NCBI GenBank assembly: GCA_022036555.1
Contig: CM039120.1
Coordinates: 24,394,227-24,458,226, forward strand
Reading direction: 5' to 3'
Origin: Microstegium vimineum
Taxonomy: Eukaryota > Streptophyta > Magnoliopsida > Poales > Poaceae
Length of the DNA stretch: 64,000 bases
Below the pieces are notes generated by a model. The model was not told the origin of the DNA and did no database searches. It saw only the letters and a list, made by a program, of their open reading frames with translations. Position 1 is the first letter of the stretch; each line of letters begins with the position of its first letter. Of this stretch, positions 35,157-45,792 are shown piece after piece. The position numbers were made by a program, and so were the translations under genes.

Positions 35157-36119
35157 CGTGACGTCATCAACGCTCGGGGGCTCTTGCGCCTCGCCCGAGC
35201 CAAGAGGGCATCATCCGTGACGTCATCAACCCTCGGGGGCTCTTCCGCCCCGTCCGAGCCTCGGAGACGTCACTTGTGACGTTCCTCACCCTCGGAGATC
35301 TCACCGCCATCAACAGCCCAAGACACCCTAGCCCATATAGTCAAAAGGTCCACAGTACCCTCCGTCCTCAGGGATGGGGTTTAAGACATGAGTCGCCATG
35401 CCAACCTCTGTTCACCCAGCGGTACAAGGTCCTGTGCTTCCTAACCAGCGAATTCTGCGCACAACACCCGCGCCATACCACCAACGGACACTTCAACAGG
35501 GAATAGGGTGTCATCAGCCCTGTATGACGGAACACGGGGGTGCCCGGTCCTGTGCGACCGACCTCCGCCCATGCCTAGGTAAGGGAACAACGGAGTTCTC
35601 GGTAACGAGATGCATGGCTACAGCGCGACGAGAATGAACAGGACCCGGACATGTGTCTACTAGCGCAATCTTCCTCAAGAAGGAAGGCAGAATGAGGACA
35701 AAGCTCCCCCTCGGCAGAAGCCAAAGTCGGGCCCACGTTCACTCCCCCTCTCTCTCTACTGTACTCCTCGATCTCTCCCTACGTATAAAGGGGGAGAATG
35801 GACCCCCAATCTAGCGCTCTCGAGATCCCGACATTCATTCACACACACTCAAACTCGCACAGACACGAGCATACACTAGAACTAAGAACCTCATATGCAC
35901 GAGACCTGGGAAGGCGCTTCCCTCTCTCACCAAAGCTTGTAGCTCCCCTCTACGAGCTCTCCATGCTCGGTAATATGACCCCGCAACACACTGAACATAG
36001 GGCGTTCTTTCCCGAACCAGTATAAACCTCTGTGTTCTCCGAGCATAACCATCCGAACTCCGACACGCTTAGAAATTTACTCGTTGGCCGTCTAGACCCA
36101 GCCATTTTAGACACCAACA

Positions 36120-36540
36120 GCACCGGACATGCGTCCAGAGTGCCTGCACTCTCTGTTGTTCTCTGGAAAAGGGGTCCGGACGCAGGTTGATGGTCCGGAC
36201 AGTGAACCAGATGAGGGTCCAGAGGTGCTGCTAGCTCAGGGGAGCTCTCGGGTGTTCTCAGGCGCGCGGGAATATATTTACGGACCTGTGAACAGTCGAG
36301 TCCGGACGCACACTATTGCAAGCGACCGGAGACACGTGGCTGACGGAGAAGCGCGTGGGAAAGTGACCGTTTGAATCAGAGGCAGATCGGACGTAGGCGC
36401 GTTGGTCTGGACGACACCTCGGGTGCATCCGGATCCTGCGACCGGAGGCTCAAGCAGAGCCGTTGGCTCTCGGCTGGCACTGGGTCCGGACGTAGTTGAT
36501 GGTCTGGACCCCATGTGAAAAGCGCGTCCGGAGGTGGCAC
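36120..36540 (+). repeat. Cluster of TCCGGA-centred motifs in the SIRE-type LTR
   Basis: GTCCGGACGCAG and variants (GTCCGGACAG, GTCCGGACGTAG, GTCTGGACG, GTCCAGAG) recur about ten times, continuing the copies at 9330-9426. The core TCCGGA is palindromic. They lie upstream of the TATA box, so they may be promoter elements. That is inference. Confidence 0.6.
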
Positions 36541-36585
36541 AGAGGCTCAATTTTGAGGGAAAAATGGCTAGTTGTTGAGTGAGGG

Positions 36586-36594
36586 CTATATAAG
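36586..36594 (+). promoter_or_regulatory. TATA box of the SIRE-type LTR
   Basis: CTATATAAG, about 880 bases before the LTR end and 40-70 bases before a pyrimidine-rich leader. Confidence 0.75.
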
Positions 36595-37469
36595 TGATAT
36601 GGCCGGCCCTTTGGGGCATCTCTTGCACTCTCACTTCACTCATACACTTGTGCTTGCTTGAGAAGCTCCACCACTCACCTCTCACAACATATTTGACATA
36701 TTCATGAGAGATTGAGTGAATCCAAGCGCATTTCTTTGTTGATTGCATTCTAGTGGCACTTGGTGATCGTTGTCATCGCGGAGCTCTTGTTATTCTTGGA
36801 GGTTGCCACCTCCTAGATGGCTTGGTGCGGTGAGGATCGTTGAGCGGAGGAAGGTGATTGTCTCCGGCTCCGATCGGTGGATTGTGCGGGGTTCCTGAAC
36901 CTACCCTGCGGGAGATTCGCAAAAGGTATCTCTAGTGGATTCCGCATAGCTTGGGGATCCCCATCTTGTGTTGGTTGTGTGGCACCCGGTGACGGGTTTG
37001 TCTTGTGATTTCCAATTAGAGCGTGAACCTCCAAGTGGGTGTATTGCTACAATGAGGACTAGCTCGTTGGCAAACAAGTGAACCTCGGTAAAAAAAATCA
37101 TTGTGTCAACTTGTCTCTGCCGAGGATTCATGTTGTGATTGGTTATCTATTGGCTTATCGATCTCTTCATGTTGGTATAACCATTCTATCTCTAAGCTTT
37201 GCATTACATTCTTTACATTCTTGCAAAGTAGAGCTTCTAGCTTAGCTTGTGTAGCTTAGTCTAGTAGCTCTAGTTATCTAGCTCTTGTGTGTGACATAGA
37301 ACATATCTTGCTAGTAACTAGAATTGGTCGGTGGCTTGCCTAACCGTAGAGCTAGAGTAAACTTGCTTAAAGCCGTATTTTATTCTAATAAGTTTGCTTA
37401 AGTGTTGTTGTAGAAAATTTAATTAGGCTATTCACCCCCCCCCCTCTAGCTATATTTAGACCTTTCAAG

Positions 37470-37490
37470 TGGTATCAGAGCTAGTACACC
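37470..37490 (+). promoter_or_regulatory. Primer binding site (tRNA-iMet), SIRE-type element
   Basis: TGGTATCAGAGCTAGTACACC, an exact TGGTATCAGAGC core two bases after the LTR. Confidence 0.95.
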
Positions 37491-37523
37491 GTACTCAAAG
37501 GCTTAACATCCCACGGTGTTAAA

Positions 37524-39511
37524 ATGGCTCAAATCAACAACACCAAGAGGGCACCTAAGTTTGATGGCAATAATTATAGCTATTGGAAGGCCTTGATGAC
37601 CACCTATCTTAAATCAATCAACCGGAAGATATGGTTGGTGGTCGACAAGAAGTTTGAGGTGGTAAATGAAGAGGCACCCACCGCGGCCGAAGAAGAGAAG
37701 CTCCAAAACAATGATATTGCCTTGAGTGCAATACATGAGGGCAATCTCCAAGGATGTCATATGAAGGGACTCAATCCATGAAGGGAGCAAAGGCCTACAT
37801 CTTGAAGGAAAAATTTGCAAGCTTCAAGTTCAAGGAAGATGAGAATGTGCCCGAAATGTTCCATAGGCTTGAGGTGCTTGTCAATGACCTCAAGTCACTT
37901 GGAGAGAAGGTGGAGAAGAACGACTTCTCATTCAAGTTCCTAAGAAGTCTTCCCTCAAGATTTGAGATGCTAGTCACTGTATTGGTGAGAAGTGGATTGG
38001 ACACAACAATACCAAACCAAATTCTTGGTGAGGTGATGACCGATGACACCTTTAGAGAAGACAAGGACAAGATTAGAGAGAACAAGGAAAAGAAGGATGA
38101 CAAGAAAGATGACAAGAAGAAGAGTGTAGCATTCAAAGCCACATCATCATCTAAGGGCAAAGCGAAGTGTGATGAATCAAGCAATGATGAATGCTCAAGC
38201 AATGATGATGAAGATGATGAAGAAGAAATGGTCCTCTTTGTCAAGAAATTTGGCAAGTTCATGAAGAAGCAGGGCTATAGAGCTAGAAGGAAGAAGAACT
38301 CCTTCAAGAGCAAGAACAATGACAAGAGGTGTTTCAAGTGCAATAGCACGGATCACTTCATTTCGGATTGCCCTCTTCATAGTGACAATGAAGATGATAA
38401 GAAGGGCAAGAAGAAAGAAAAGAAAGAGAGCAAGATGTTTCTTAAGAAGAGCAAGAAGGGAGGATCATATGTTGTCACTTGGGATAGTGATACAAGTGAT
38501 GATGATGACTCAAGTGATGATGAGAAGAGATCAAGCAAGAAGAAGGCTCTTGCTAGCATTGCTATGAAGAACAAGATCTCTCTCTTTGACACTCCATCGA
38601 CATGCTTCATGGCTAGGCCAACTAAGGTACAATCTGATGATGAGTGTGACTCTAGTGATGATGATGATGATGATGAACCCACTAAAGATGAACTAGTTGA
38701 AATGTTGGATGATGCTAAGACTCACTTTGACATCAAGAGAAAGGAGTGCAAAGCATTGCGTAAGGAGCTCCAAGCTCTCAAGCAATCCTTTGATGAGCTC
38801 AATCTTTCTCATGAGAGGCTAGAGGAAGCCCATGAGAAGCTTGGCAAAGCTCACTCTAAGCTTGAAAAGGCTCACTCATCTCTTGTTGAGCAAAAGGAGA
38901 AAGAGCATGTTCCAACAAGTAATATGGGAACAACTTGTGATATAATTGAAGAATCATTCTATCAACCCATCATCGTCACTCCAACTAACCCTTCTTGTAG
39001 CACATCTAACTCTACCTCTTCTACTAGTGATATTGCCACTTGTGACACTACACTAATGGTTGAGAATGAGACCCTTAAGAAGGAGGTTGGTAAGCTCACT
39101 CTAGCATTAGGCAATGCCTATGGTGGAGACGCCCGCTTGTTTAAGTGCTTGGGTAGCCAAAGGTTCTCCCTTTGCAAAGAGGGACTTGGCTATACCCCCA
39201 AGAAAGGAAAGGCAGCCTTTGCAACTCCAAAGCCTCGCTTTGTGAAGAGCAATGGCTGGTTTTGCTCTAGTTGCAAGCAAGTAGGGCATGATGAGCAATA
39301 TTGCAAACTAAACCAAAGCAAGATAAAATTTACACATGCATCTATTCGCTTTGATTCTAGTTATATGCTTACCAAGGGCAAGAAAGGTGTGATTGCTAAG
39401 TACATGGGTACACCCAATGAGAGCTCAAAGAAGAAAGCTATTTGGGTTCCTAAGTCCTTAGTCACTAAGTTTGGAGGACCCAAGCAAGTATGGGCACCTA
39501 AGAAGAATTGA
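37524..39511 (+). pseudogene. gag: Gag of the SIRE-type Copia element
   Basis: Capsid precursor. ATG at 37524 (M-A-Q-I-N-N-T-K-R) gives the N-terminal gag domain with W-K-A-L-M-T-T-Y-L. Near 37745-37781 a short internal deletion shifts the frame: the first frame ends TGA at 37779-37781 and gag text resumes at about 37754 in another frame (G-A-K-A-Y-I-L-K-E-K-F). Next come a Lys/Asp-rich charged region, a zinc knuckle C-F-K-C-N-S-T-D-H-F-I-S-D-C (about 38331-38372), a coiled coil (about 38740-38910), and a second knuckle-like C-S-S-C-K-Q-V-G-H-D-E-Q-Y-C (about 39262-39303). TGA at 39509-39511 separates gag from pol, as in SIRE elements. Two knuckles and about 660 codons are usual for the lineage. 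Confidence 0.88.
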
Positions 39512-39553
39512 ATTGTTTTGTAGGTCAATTATAAAGCCGGAGGGAGGCATTGG

Positions 39554-41697
39554 GTGCTTGATAGTGGGTGCACTCAACATATGACCGGAGATTCAAGAAT
39601 GTTCAACTCTATCAAGCCAAATGATTGCAATGGGATTGAATCTATCACATTTGGTGACAATGGCAAAGGGAAAATCAATGGGCTTGGTAAGATTGCTATA
39701 TCAAATGACATGAGCATATCCAATGTGTTGCTAGTAGAGAGCTTGAACTTCAACTTGCTATCCATAGCTCAACTTTGTGATCTTGGATTTAAATGCATCT
39801 TTGGAGTTGATGATGTAGAGATCATAAGTGTAGATGGCTCTAACTTGATATCCAAAGGATTTAGATATGAGAATCTCAATTGTCAACTTGCTTGCTATCC
39901 AAATCTAGCATGGGTTGGTTATGGCATAGAAGGCTTGGTCATGTTGGAATGAAGCAATTGAACAAACTAGTCAAGCATGATCTAGTTAGAGGCTTGAAGG
40001 ATGTGGTCTTTGAAAAAGATAAGCTATGTAGCTCTTGTCAAGCCGGCAAACAAGTTGGAAATACTCATCCTAGTAAGAGCATGATGAGTACTTGCAAACC
40101 ATTTGAGGTCTTGCACATGGACTTGTTTGGACCAACCGCCCACACTAGCATTGGTGGAAACAAATATGGATTTGTGATAGTTGATGATTTCACTAGATAT
40201 ATATGGGTATTCTTCTTGAGTGACAAGAGTGAAACATTTGATACATTCAAGATCTTTGTCAAGAGATGCAAAAATGAATTTGAAACCACTATCAAGAAAG
40301 TAAGAAGTGACAATGGTAGTGAGTTCAAGAAAACAAGAATTGATGAGCTATGTGATGAATATGGAACCAAACATCAATTCTCGGCCAAGTAAACACCTCA
40401 ATCAAATGGGCTTGTTGAGAGGAAGAATAGGACACTCATTGACATGGCAAGATCTATGCTTAGTGAATACAATGTGAGTGATTCTTTTGGGGCCGAAGTT
40501 ATCAATACGGCTTACTATTATATCCAAAGACTCTATTGCCACAAGATGCTTGAGAAGACACCCTATGAACTATTGAATGGAAGAAAGCCAAATATTGCAT
40601 ACTTTAGAGTGTTTGGTTGCAAATGTTATATCTTGAAGAAAGGTGCAAGATTGAGCAAATTTGAGAAGAAATGTGTTGAAGGCTTCCTACTTGGCTACTC
40701 AACTACAAGCAAAGATTATAGAGTATGGAATCTTACTCATGGCATAGTTGAGGAGGTACATGATGTGGAGTTTAATGAAAAAAATGGATCTCAAGATGAG
40801 AATGTCAACCATGATGATGTGAGAGGTGAACCATTGGCCAATGCAATGAAGAACATGGATATTGGGGACATTAGGCCAAAGAAAGTGGATGATGAGCAAG
40901 ATATTGAAGATCAAGTGAATCCTTCATCCAATGTGCACCTCGATGGAAATCAAGGTAGTTCATCCTCTCCAACTCAAGATCAAGAAGCTAGTTCATCTAC
41001 TCTACCCAATGATCAACCAAGTACAAGCAATCAACTTCCAATACTCCAACCTACATCTATTGCAAGAGATCATCCTATAGATCATATTATTGGAGATATC
41101 ACTAGTGGTGCACAAACAAGATCAAGATTGGCTTTATTTTGTGAACATTATTCTTTTGTATCATCTATTGAGCCAACCAAGATTGAAGAGGCTTTGCAAG
41201 ATATTAATTGGGTGAATGTTATGCATGAAGAACTCAACAACTTCACTAGAAATCAAGTTTGGGAGCTAGTTGAGAGGCCAAAGAACCACAATGTCATTGG
41301 CACTAGATGGGTTTTTCGCAACAAGCAAGATCAAGATGGAATACTGGTGAGAAACAAAGCAAGACTAGTTGCACAAGGTTACACTCAAGTAGAGGGTCTT
41401 GACTTTGGAGAAACATATGCACCGGTGGCAAGGCTAGAAGCAATAAGGATTCTATTGGCTTATGCTTGTGCTCACAACATCAAGCTCTATCAAATGGATG
41501 TGAAGAGTGCATTTCTCAATGGGTACATCAATGAATTAGTATTTGTTAAGAAACCACCCAGTTTTGAAGATGACAAGAAACCCAACCATGTGTACAAGCG
41601 AAGGAAAGCATTATATGGCTTGAAGCAAGGTCCTAGAGCATGCTATGAGAGGTTGAGGGACTTCCTTCTCTCTAAGGGATTCATTATGGGCAAGGTT
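39554..41697 (+). pseudogene. pol: SIRE-type pol, first segment: protease, integrase, start of reverse transcriptase
   Basis: Protease active site L-D-S-G-C-T-Q-H-M-T-G at the start. Then gag-pre-integrase with H-R-R-L-G-H-V-G (a frameshift near 39900 divides it). The integrase core has H-M-D-L-F-G, R-S-D-N-G-S-E-F and N-G-L-V-E-R-K-N-R, so all D,D,E residues are visible, but TAA at 40390-40392 lies just before the Glu motif. Reverse transcriptase opens at about 41200 (W-E-L-V-E-R-P) and reaches A-L-Y-G-L-K-Q-G-P-R before the Tekay insertion at 41698. Copia order PR-IN-RT-RH is as expected. Confidence 0.9.
41693..41697. repeat. Target site duplication of the Tekay element (AGGTT)
   Basis: AGGTT at 41693-41697 and again at 49797-49801, both in SIRE pol sequence, exact. 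Confidence 0.9.
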
Positions 41698-42262
41698 TGT
41701 AACACCCTAGTGTTAAGCTTTGCATAATCCACATGATCATTGAAAATCATCCATTTCATAAGCATCATCATGAAGCATCATGGCATCTCATTTTGAAATC
41801 AAGTTTAAGCTAACTTTGCTTAGAATGTGAAAGTACGTTGAATTCATAAATTCTTGGTGTTTGAATCCAATCTTCAAAACACTACACTTAATTAATCTTG
41901 CTTCTAAAGCCCTGTGCTTAAAATGAGAAACAAAGTTTAAAAGCCATTTTGAATTCATGATCTTTTATTAAAAGAAAGGTTTCACATATTGGTTTTAAAT
42001 CTTAACTCAAAAACTATAAGGAATCTAAACTTGACTTCTCAAGCAAAAAGTTAGTTTAAAATATTTGGAACAACTTTGGTGTTCACACCAAAACTTGGTT
42101 TTGAGTTTTTAAACCTGTTTGAGAAAGAAACAAATCAAAACAAAGAAACAAAAATAGAAAAGAAAAAGAAAAAGGAATTCCTTACCTTACTGGGCCGGTG
42201 CCAATGAAGCGGCCCAGCAGAGCAAGTCAGCCCGGCCTGCTCCGCATGCCCGCGCCGGTTCC
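41698..42262 (+). repeat. Truncated 5' LTR of the Tekay element
   Basis: Matches 45788-46365 of the 3' LTR almost base for base and then stops at GCCGGTTCC. The 3' LTR goes on with CACCTGCG, this copy with TGACCTTAATG of gag. The 3' LTR has a short extra direct repeat near its start (AATCCACATGATCATTGC). Confidence 0.9.
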
Positions 42263-44573
42263 TGACCTTAATGTGAAGCCATACAAGGTGGCCACTCCCA
42301 ATGCCAAAGCCGCTCAGAATCCGCTGACAGGAGCTAACACCACGGTGAGAGGACCCTGTTTCAAGTGTGGTCAGATGGGACACTTCGCGAAGGGTTGTGT
42401 AAATCCTCCCAAACAACAGACGTAATTCAATGCCCGTGTGCACTTCACCAACCTTGACGAGATCCCCATCGGAGAGCCAGTCACTGCCGGTATGTTCTCT
42501 GTTAATCAGTATCCTGCAGTTGTTTTGTTCGATTCCGGATCATCGCATTCGTTCATCAGTCAATCATTTGTTAAAAGGCATGAGTTAAAAGTTAAGGAAT
42601 TAGAGTATGGTTATCGGATAAGTCCAGCCGGGGCTGACTTGTTGAACAACCAGATAGTGCAAGGAGTAGTCCTTACCATAGCCAACCGGAAGTTTCAAAT
42701 GAACCTAGTAATACTGCTAGGCCTAGCTTTGGATGTCATACTAGGGACGGAGTGGATGAAAGAATGGGAAGTGGTGTTAGACACTAAGAGCCGAAACATA
42801 TCTCTTATGGATCCCATGGGTAGGGGTACTTTTCAAGTATGTTTACCAAGGAAACTGGGGTTAGTTGGCACTTCTAGTGCGCTATATACCGTCTCTTTAA
42901 CAGAAATCCCTGTAGTATGTGAGTTTCCCGACGTCTTTCTAGAGGAACTACCTGGTCTTCCCCCGGACAGAGAAGTTGAGTTTGCTATAGAGCTGATACT
43001 AGGAACCGCACCGATCTCGCGGAATTCTTATCGGATGCCGCCCAATGAACTAGCAGAACTAAAAACACAGCTGAAAGATTTGCTAGATAAGGGCCTGATT
43101 TAGCCAAGCAAGTCAGCTTGGGGATGTCCTGCTTTGTTCGTGAAGAAAAAGAGAGATAACTCTCTGCGGATGTGTGTGGATTATCGGCCGTTAAACGCCG
43201 TGACCATTAATAACAAGTATCCACTACCGCACATCGACATTCTGTTCGATCAATTGTCTAAGGCACGTGTCTTTTCCAAGATAGACTTGAGGTCCGGATA
43301 TCATCAGATAAAAATTAGACCACAAGACGTACCTAAGACCGCCTTTTCTACTAGATACGGATTGTACGAGTATCTCGTCATGTCTTTTGGCTTGACAAAT
43401 GCTCCTGCATATTTCATGTATCTAATGAACTCAGTGTTCATGCCCGAGCTAGACAAATTTGTGATCGTGTTCATCGATGACATTTTGGTCTACTCAGAGA
43501 ACGAGGAGGATCATGAAGAACACTTGAGGGCGATCTTAACCCGACTTCGGGAGCATAAGCTTTACGCCAAGTTCAGCAAGTGCGAATTCTGGATCACAAA
43601 GGTCCCATTCCTTGGGCACATTTTGTCAGAAAATGGAATTTCAGTGGATCCGAGCAAGATTCAGGAAGTAATGGATTGGAAAGCACCTACCTCGGTGCAT
43701 GAAGTAAGGAGTTTTCTTGGTTTAGCTAGATACTATCGTCATTTCATACCTGACTTCTCCAAGATTGCCAAACCAATGACGACCCTATTGCAAAAGGATC
43801 AAAAATTTGCTTGGACGGAAAAGTGTGAAACAACTTTCCACACCTTGTGGACATTATTAACCACCGCCCCAGTCCTAGCCCAACCAGACATCGAGAAGCC
43901 ATTTGATGTGTTCTGCAACGCATCAAAGACCGGTTTGGGTTGTGTGTTAATGCAAGAAGGCCGAGTCATTGCCTATGCCTCGCGTCAACTAAAGAAGCAT
44001 GAAGTCAACTACCCGATGCATGATTTAGAGCTTGCCGCGGTAGTGCATGCCCTGAAGATATGGAGGCATTACCTGCTCGGTAATGTGTGCAACATTTTTA
44101 CTGATCATAAGAGCCTCAAATATATCTTCACACAGTCTAAATTAAATATGCGGCAAAGAAGATGGTTAGAATTGATTAAAGATTACAACTTGAATGTGCA
44201 ATACCATCCGGGAAAGGCCAACGTAGTGGCCGATGCATTGAGCAGAAAATCACATTGCCACATAATGCAACCTCTGTACGAAGATGGTTTCAACTTGTTG
44301 CACCCAGAAGTGTTGTTCAATGTTCAGATTAGTTGTACACTAGAGAGCGATATTATCAAGCAACAAGCCTCAGATAAAGGAGTCTCCCATATCAAAATCA
44401 AAGTACGGAAGGGCTTAGCCCCGCAATTCCGTATTGATGAGAAAGATGTATTGTGGTTTAGGGATCGTCTCATCATACCCAAGAGTCGAGAACTCAGAAA
44501 CAGGATTATGGTGAAGCTCATAATTCTAAACTGTCAGTTCATCCTGGTAGTAATAAGATGTACCACGATTTGA
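42263..44573 (+). pseudogene. gag-pol: Tekay gag end, protease, reverse transcriptase and RNase H
   Basis: One frame holds gag's last zinc knuckle C-F-K-C-G-Q-M-G-H-F-A-K-G-C (42358-42399), in-frame TAA at 42423-42425, a protease with L-F-D-S-G-S-S-H-S-F, V-I-L-G-T-E-W-M, in-frame TAG at 43101-43103, then reverse transcriptase (W-G-C-P-A-L-F-V-K-K-K, F-S-K-I-D-L-R-S-G-Y-H-Q-I, F-I-D-D-I-L-V-Y) and RNase H. The first RNase H catalytic Asp is replaced: C-N-A-S-K-T-G-L-G where C-D-A-S is usual. A frameshift near 44515 ends the frame at 44571-44573. Non-functional. Confidence 0.92.
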
Positions 44574-45792
44574 GATCCAGATTTTGGTGGACCAAAATGA
44601 AGAAAGAGATAGCAGCTTATGTCGCCAGATGTGATGTCTGTTGTCGAGTCAAAGCTATTCACCTCAGACCAGCTGGACTCTTGCAGTCATTACCAATTCC
44701 AGTTTGGAAGTGGGATGATATCAGCATGGATTTTATCACAGGTCTTCCGACTACGAAAAAAGGAAATGACTAAATCTGGGTGATTGTGGATAGACTCACT
44801 AAGTCTGCTCACTTCTTACCAGTCAAAACTACGTACAGACCACCCCAATATGCTGATAAGTATTTCGCAGAGATAGTCAGATTGCATGGTGTACCAAAGA
44901 CAATAGTGTCGGACCGAGGTCCTCAGTTTACCGCTCACTTCTGGGAACGGTTACACAAGTGTTTGGGTACTAGTCTTATCCGCAGTTCTGCGTACCACCC
45001 TCAAACTTCAGGCCAAACGGAAAGATTGAACCAAGTGCTAGAAGACATGCTTCGTGCTTGTGTGATATCTTCAGGAGGTTCCTTGGAATCGTGGTTACCT
45101 TTGATAGAGTTTTCTTACAACAACAACTATCAAGAGAGTATCAAAATGGCTCCATTTGAAGCTTTGTATGGTCACAAGTGTAGAACACCTGCCAACTGGG
45201 TGGAGCCAGGAGAAAGAAGAGTCTATGGTATTGACTTCATAGATGAAGCCGAAGAGAAGGTTTGTACCATTCACCAGAATATGAAGGCAGCTCAGTCTCG
45301 TCAGAAGAGCTACATTCGAAGTAGGTGAACATGTGTATTTGAAGGTGTCACCATGAAAGGAGTGAAAAGATTCGGTGTAAAAGGAAAACTCGCACCAAGA
45401 TACGTGGGACCGTATAAGATTCTAGAGAAAAAGGGAGAAGTGGATTACAAATTGGAACTACCAGAAGAAATGAGTGCGATATTCCGGTGTTCCATGTGTC
45501 GCAACTAAAGAAATGTCTGCGAGTGCCAGAAGAAGAAGTAGCAACCAAGAATATCAAGCTCAAATCGGACTTGACCTATCATGAAGAACCAATAAAGATA
45601 CTAGATACGAAGGATCGAGTGACTCGTAACCAGGTTACTCGGGTTTATAAAATACAATGGAGTTGCCATGACGAAGGAGACGCAACTTGGGAAACCGAAG
45701 AATATTTAAGGGAAGCCTACCCCAGCTTTTGTGACCAATGGTTAGTACATAAATCTCAGGGCGAGATTTTCTTAAGGGGGGAAAGGCTGTAA
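44521..45792 (+). pseudogene. pol: Tekay integrase and C-terminal chromodomain
   Basis: Zinc-binding region (H-P-G-S-N ... C-D-V-C-C) at the start. The core has S-M-D-F-I-T-G-L-P, V-S-D-R-G-P-Q-F and G-Q-T-E-R-L-N, giving D,D,E. An in-frame stop lies at 44771-44773 and frameshifts near 45325 and 45475. The last frame (45487-45792) ends in a chromodomain-like segment, V-Y-K-I-Q-W-S-C-H-D-E-G-D-A-T-W-E-T-E, which in chromoviruses targets insertion to modified chromatin. The stop at 45790-45792 falls inside the LTR start. Confidence 0.9.
45774..45787 (+). promoter_or_regulatory. Polypurine tract of the Tekay element
   Basis: AAGGGGGGAAAGGC directly before TGTAACACCC. Confidence 0.85.

Larger units (their letters stand above)
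9432..36119 (+). mobile_element. Composite non-autonomous Tat/RIRE2-like Ty3/gypsy element 'P'
   Basis: Bounded by a perfect GCACC duplication. Order: 5' LTR (9432-10610), primer site, gag N-terminal half, reverse-oriented partial copy M (11787-18128), gag C-terminal part plus protease (18126-18918), an antisense gene (19635-22885), 3' interior, 3' LTR (30545-36119). Two solo LTRs are nested within it. There is no reverse transcriptase, RNase H or integrase anywhere, so it resembles Dasheng-like elements of grasses that depend on RIRE2-type partners. Name and partnership are inference from general knowledge; the missing domains are observed. Confidence 0.85.
30545..36119 (+). repeat. 3' LTR of P, interrupted by a solo LTR
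   Basis: Segments 30545-30771 and 35157-36119 together give about 1.19 kb, matching the 5' LTR (1179 bp). Five 59-bp units are present, with the insertion inside the third. Ends GACACCAACA followed by the GCACC duplication. Confidence 0.9.
36120..37467 (+). repeat. SIRE-type 5' LTR, second segment
   Basis: Resumes after P at the GCACC duplication and ends GACCTTTCA two bases before the primer site. Contains a TATA box, a likely leader starting around 36620 and a run of ten C at 37435-37444. Confidence 0.85.

Noticed and set aside
37795..38682. Ser-rich minus-strand frames
   Set aside because: Complement of the Lys/Asp-rich part of SIRE gag.
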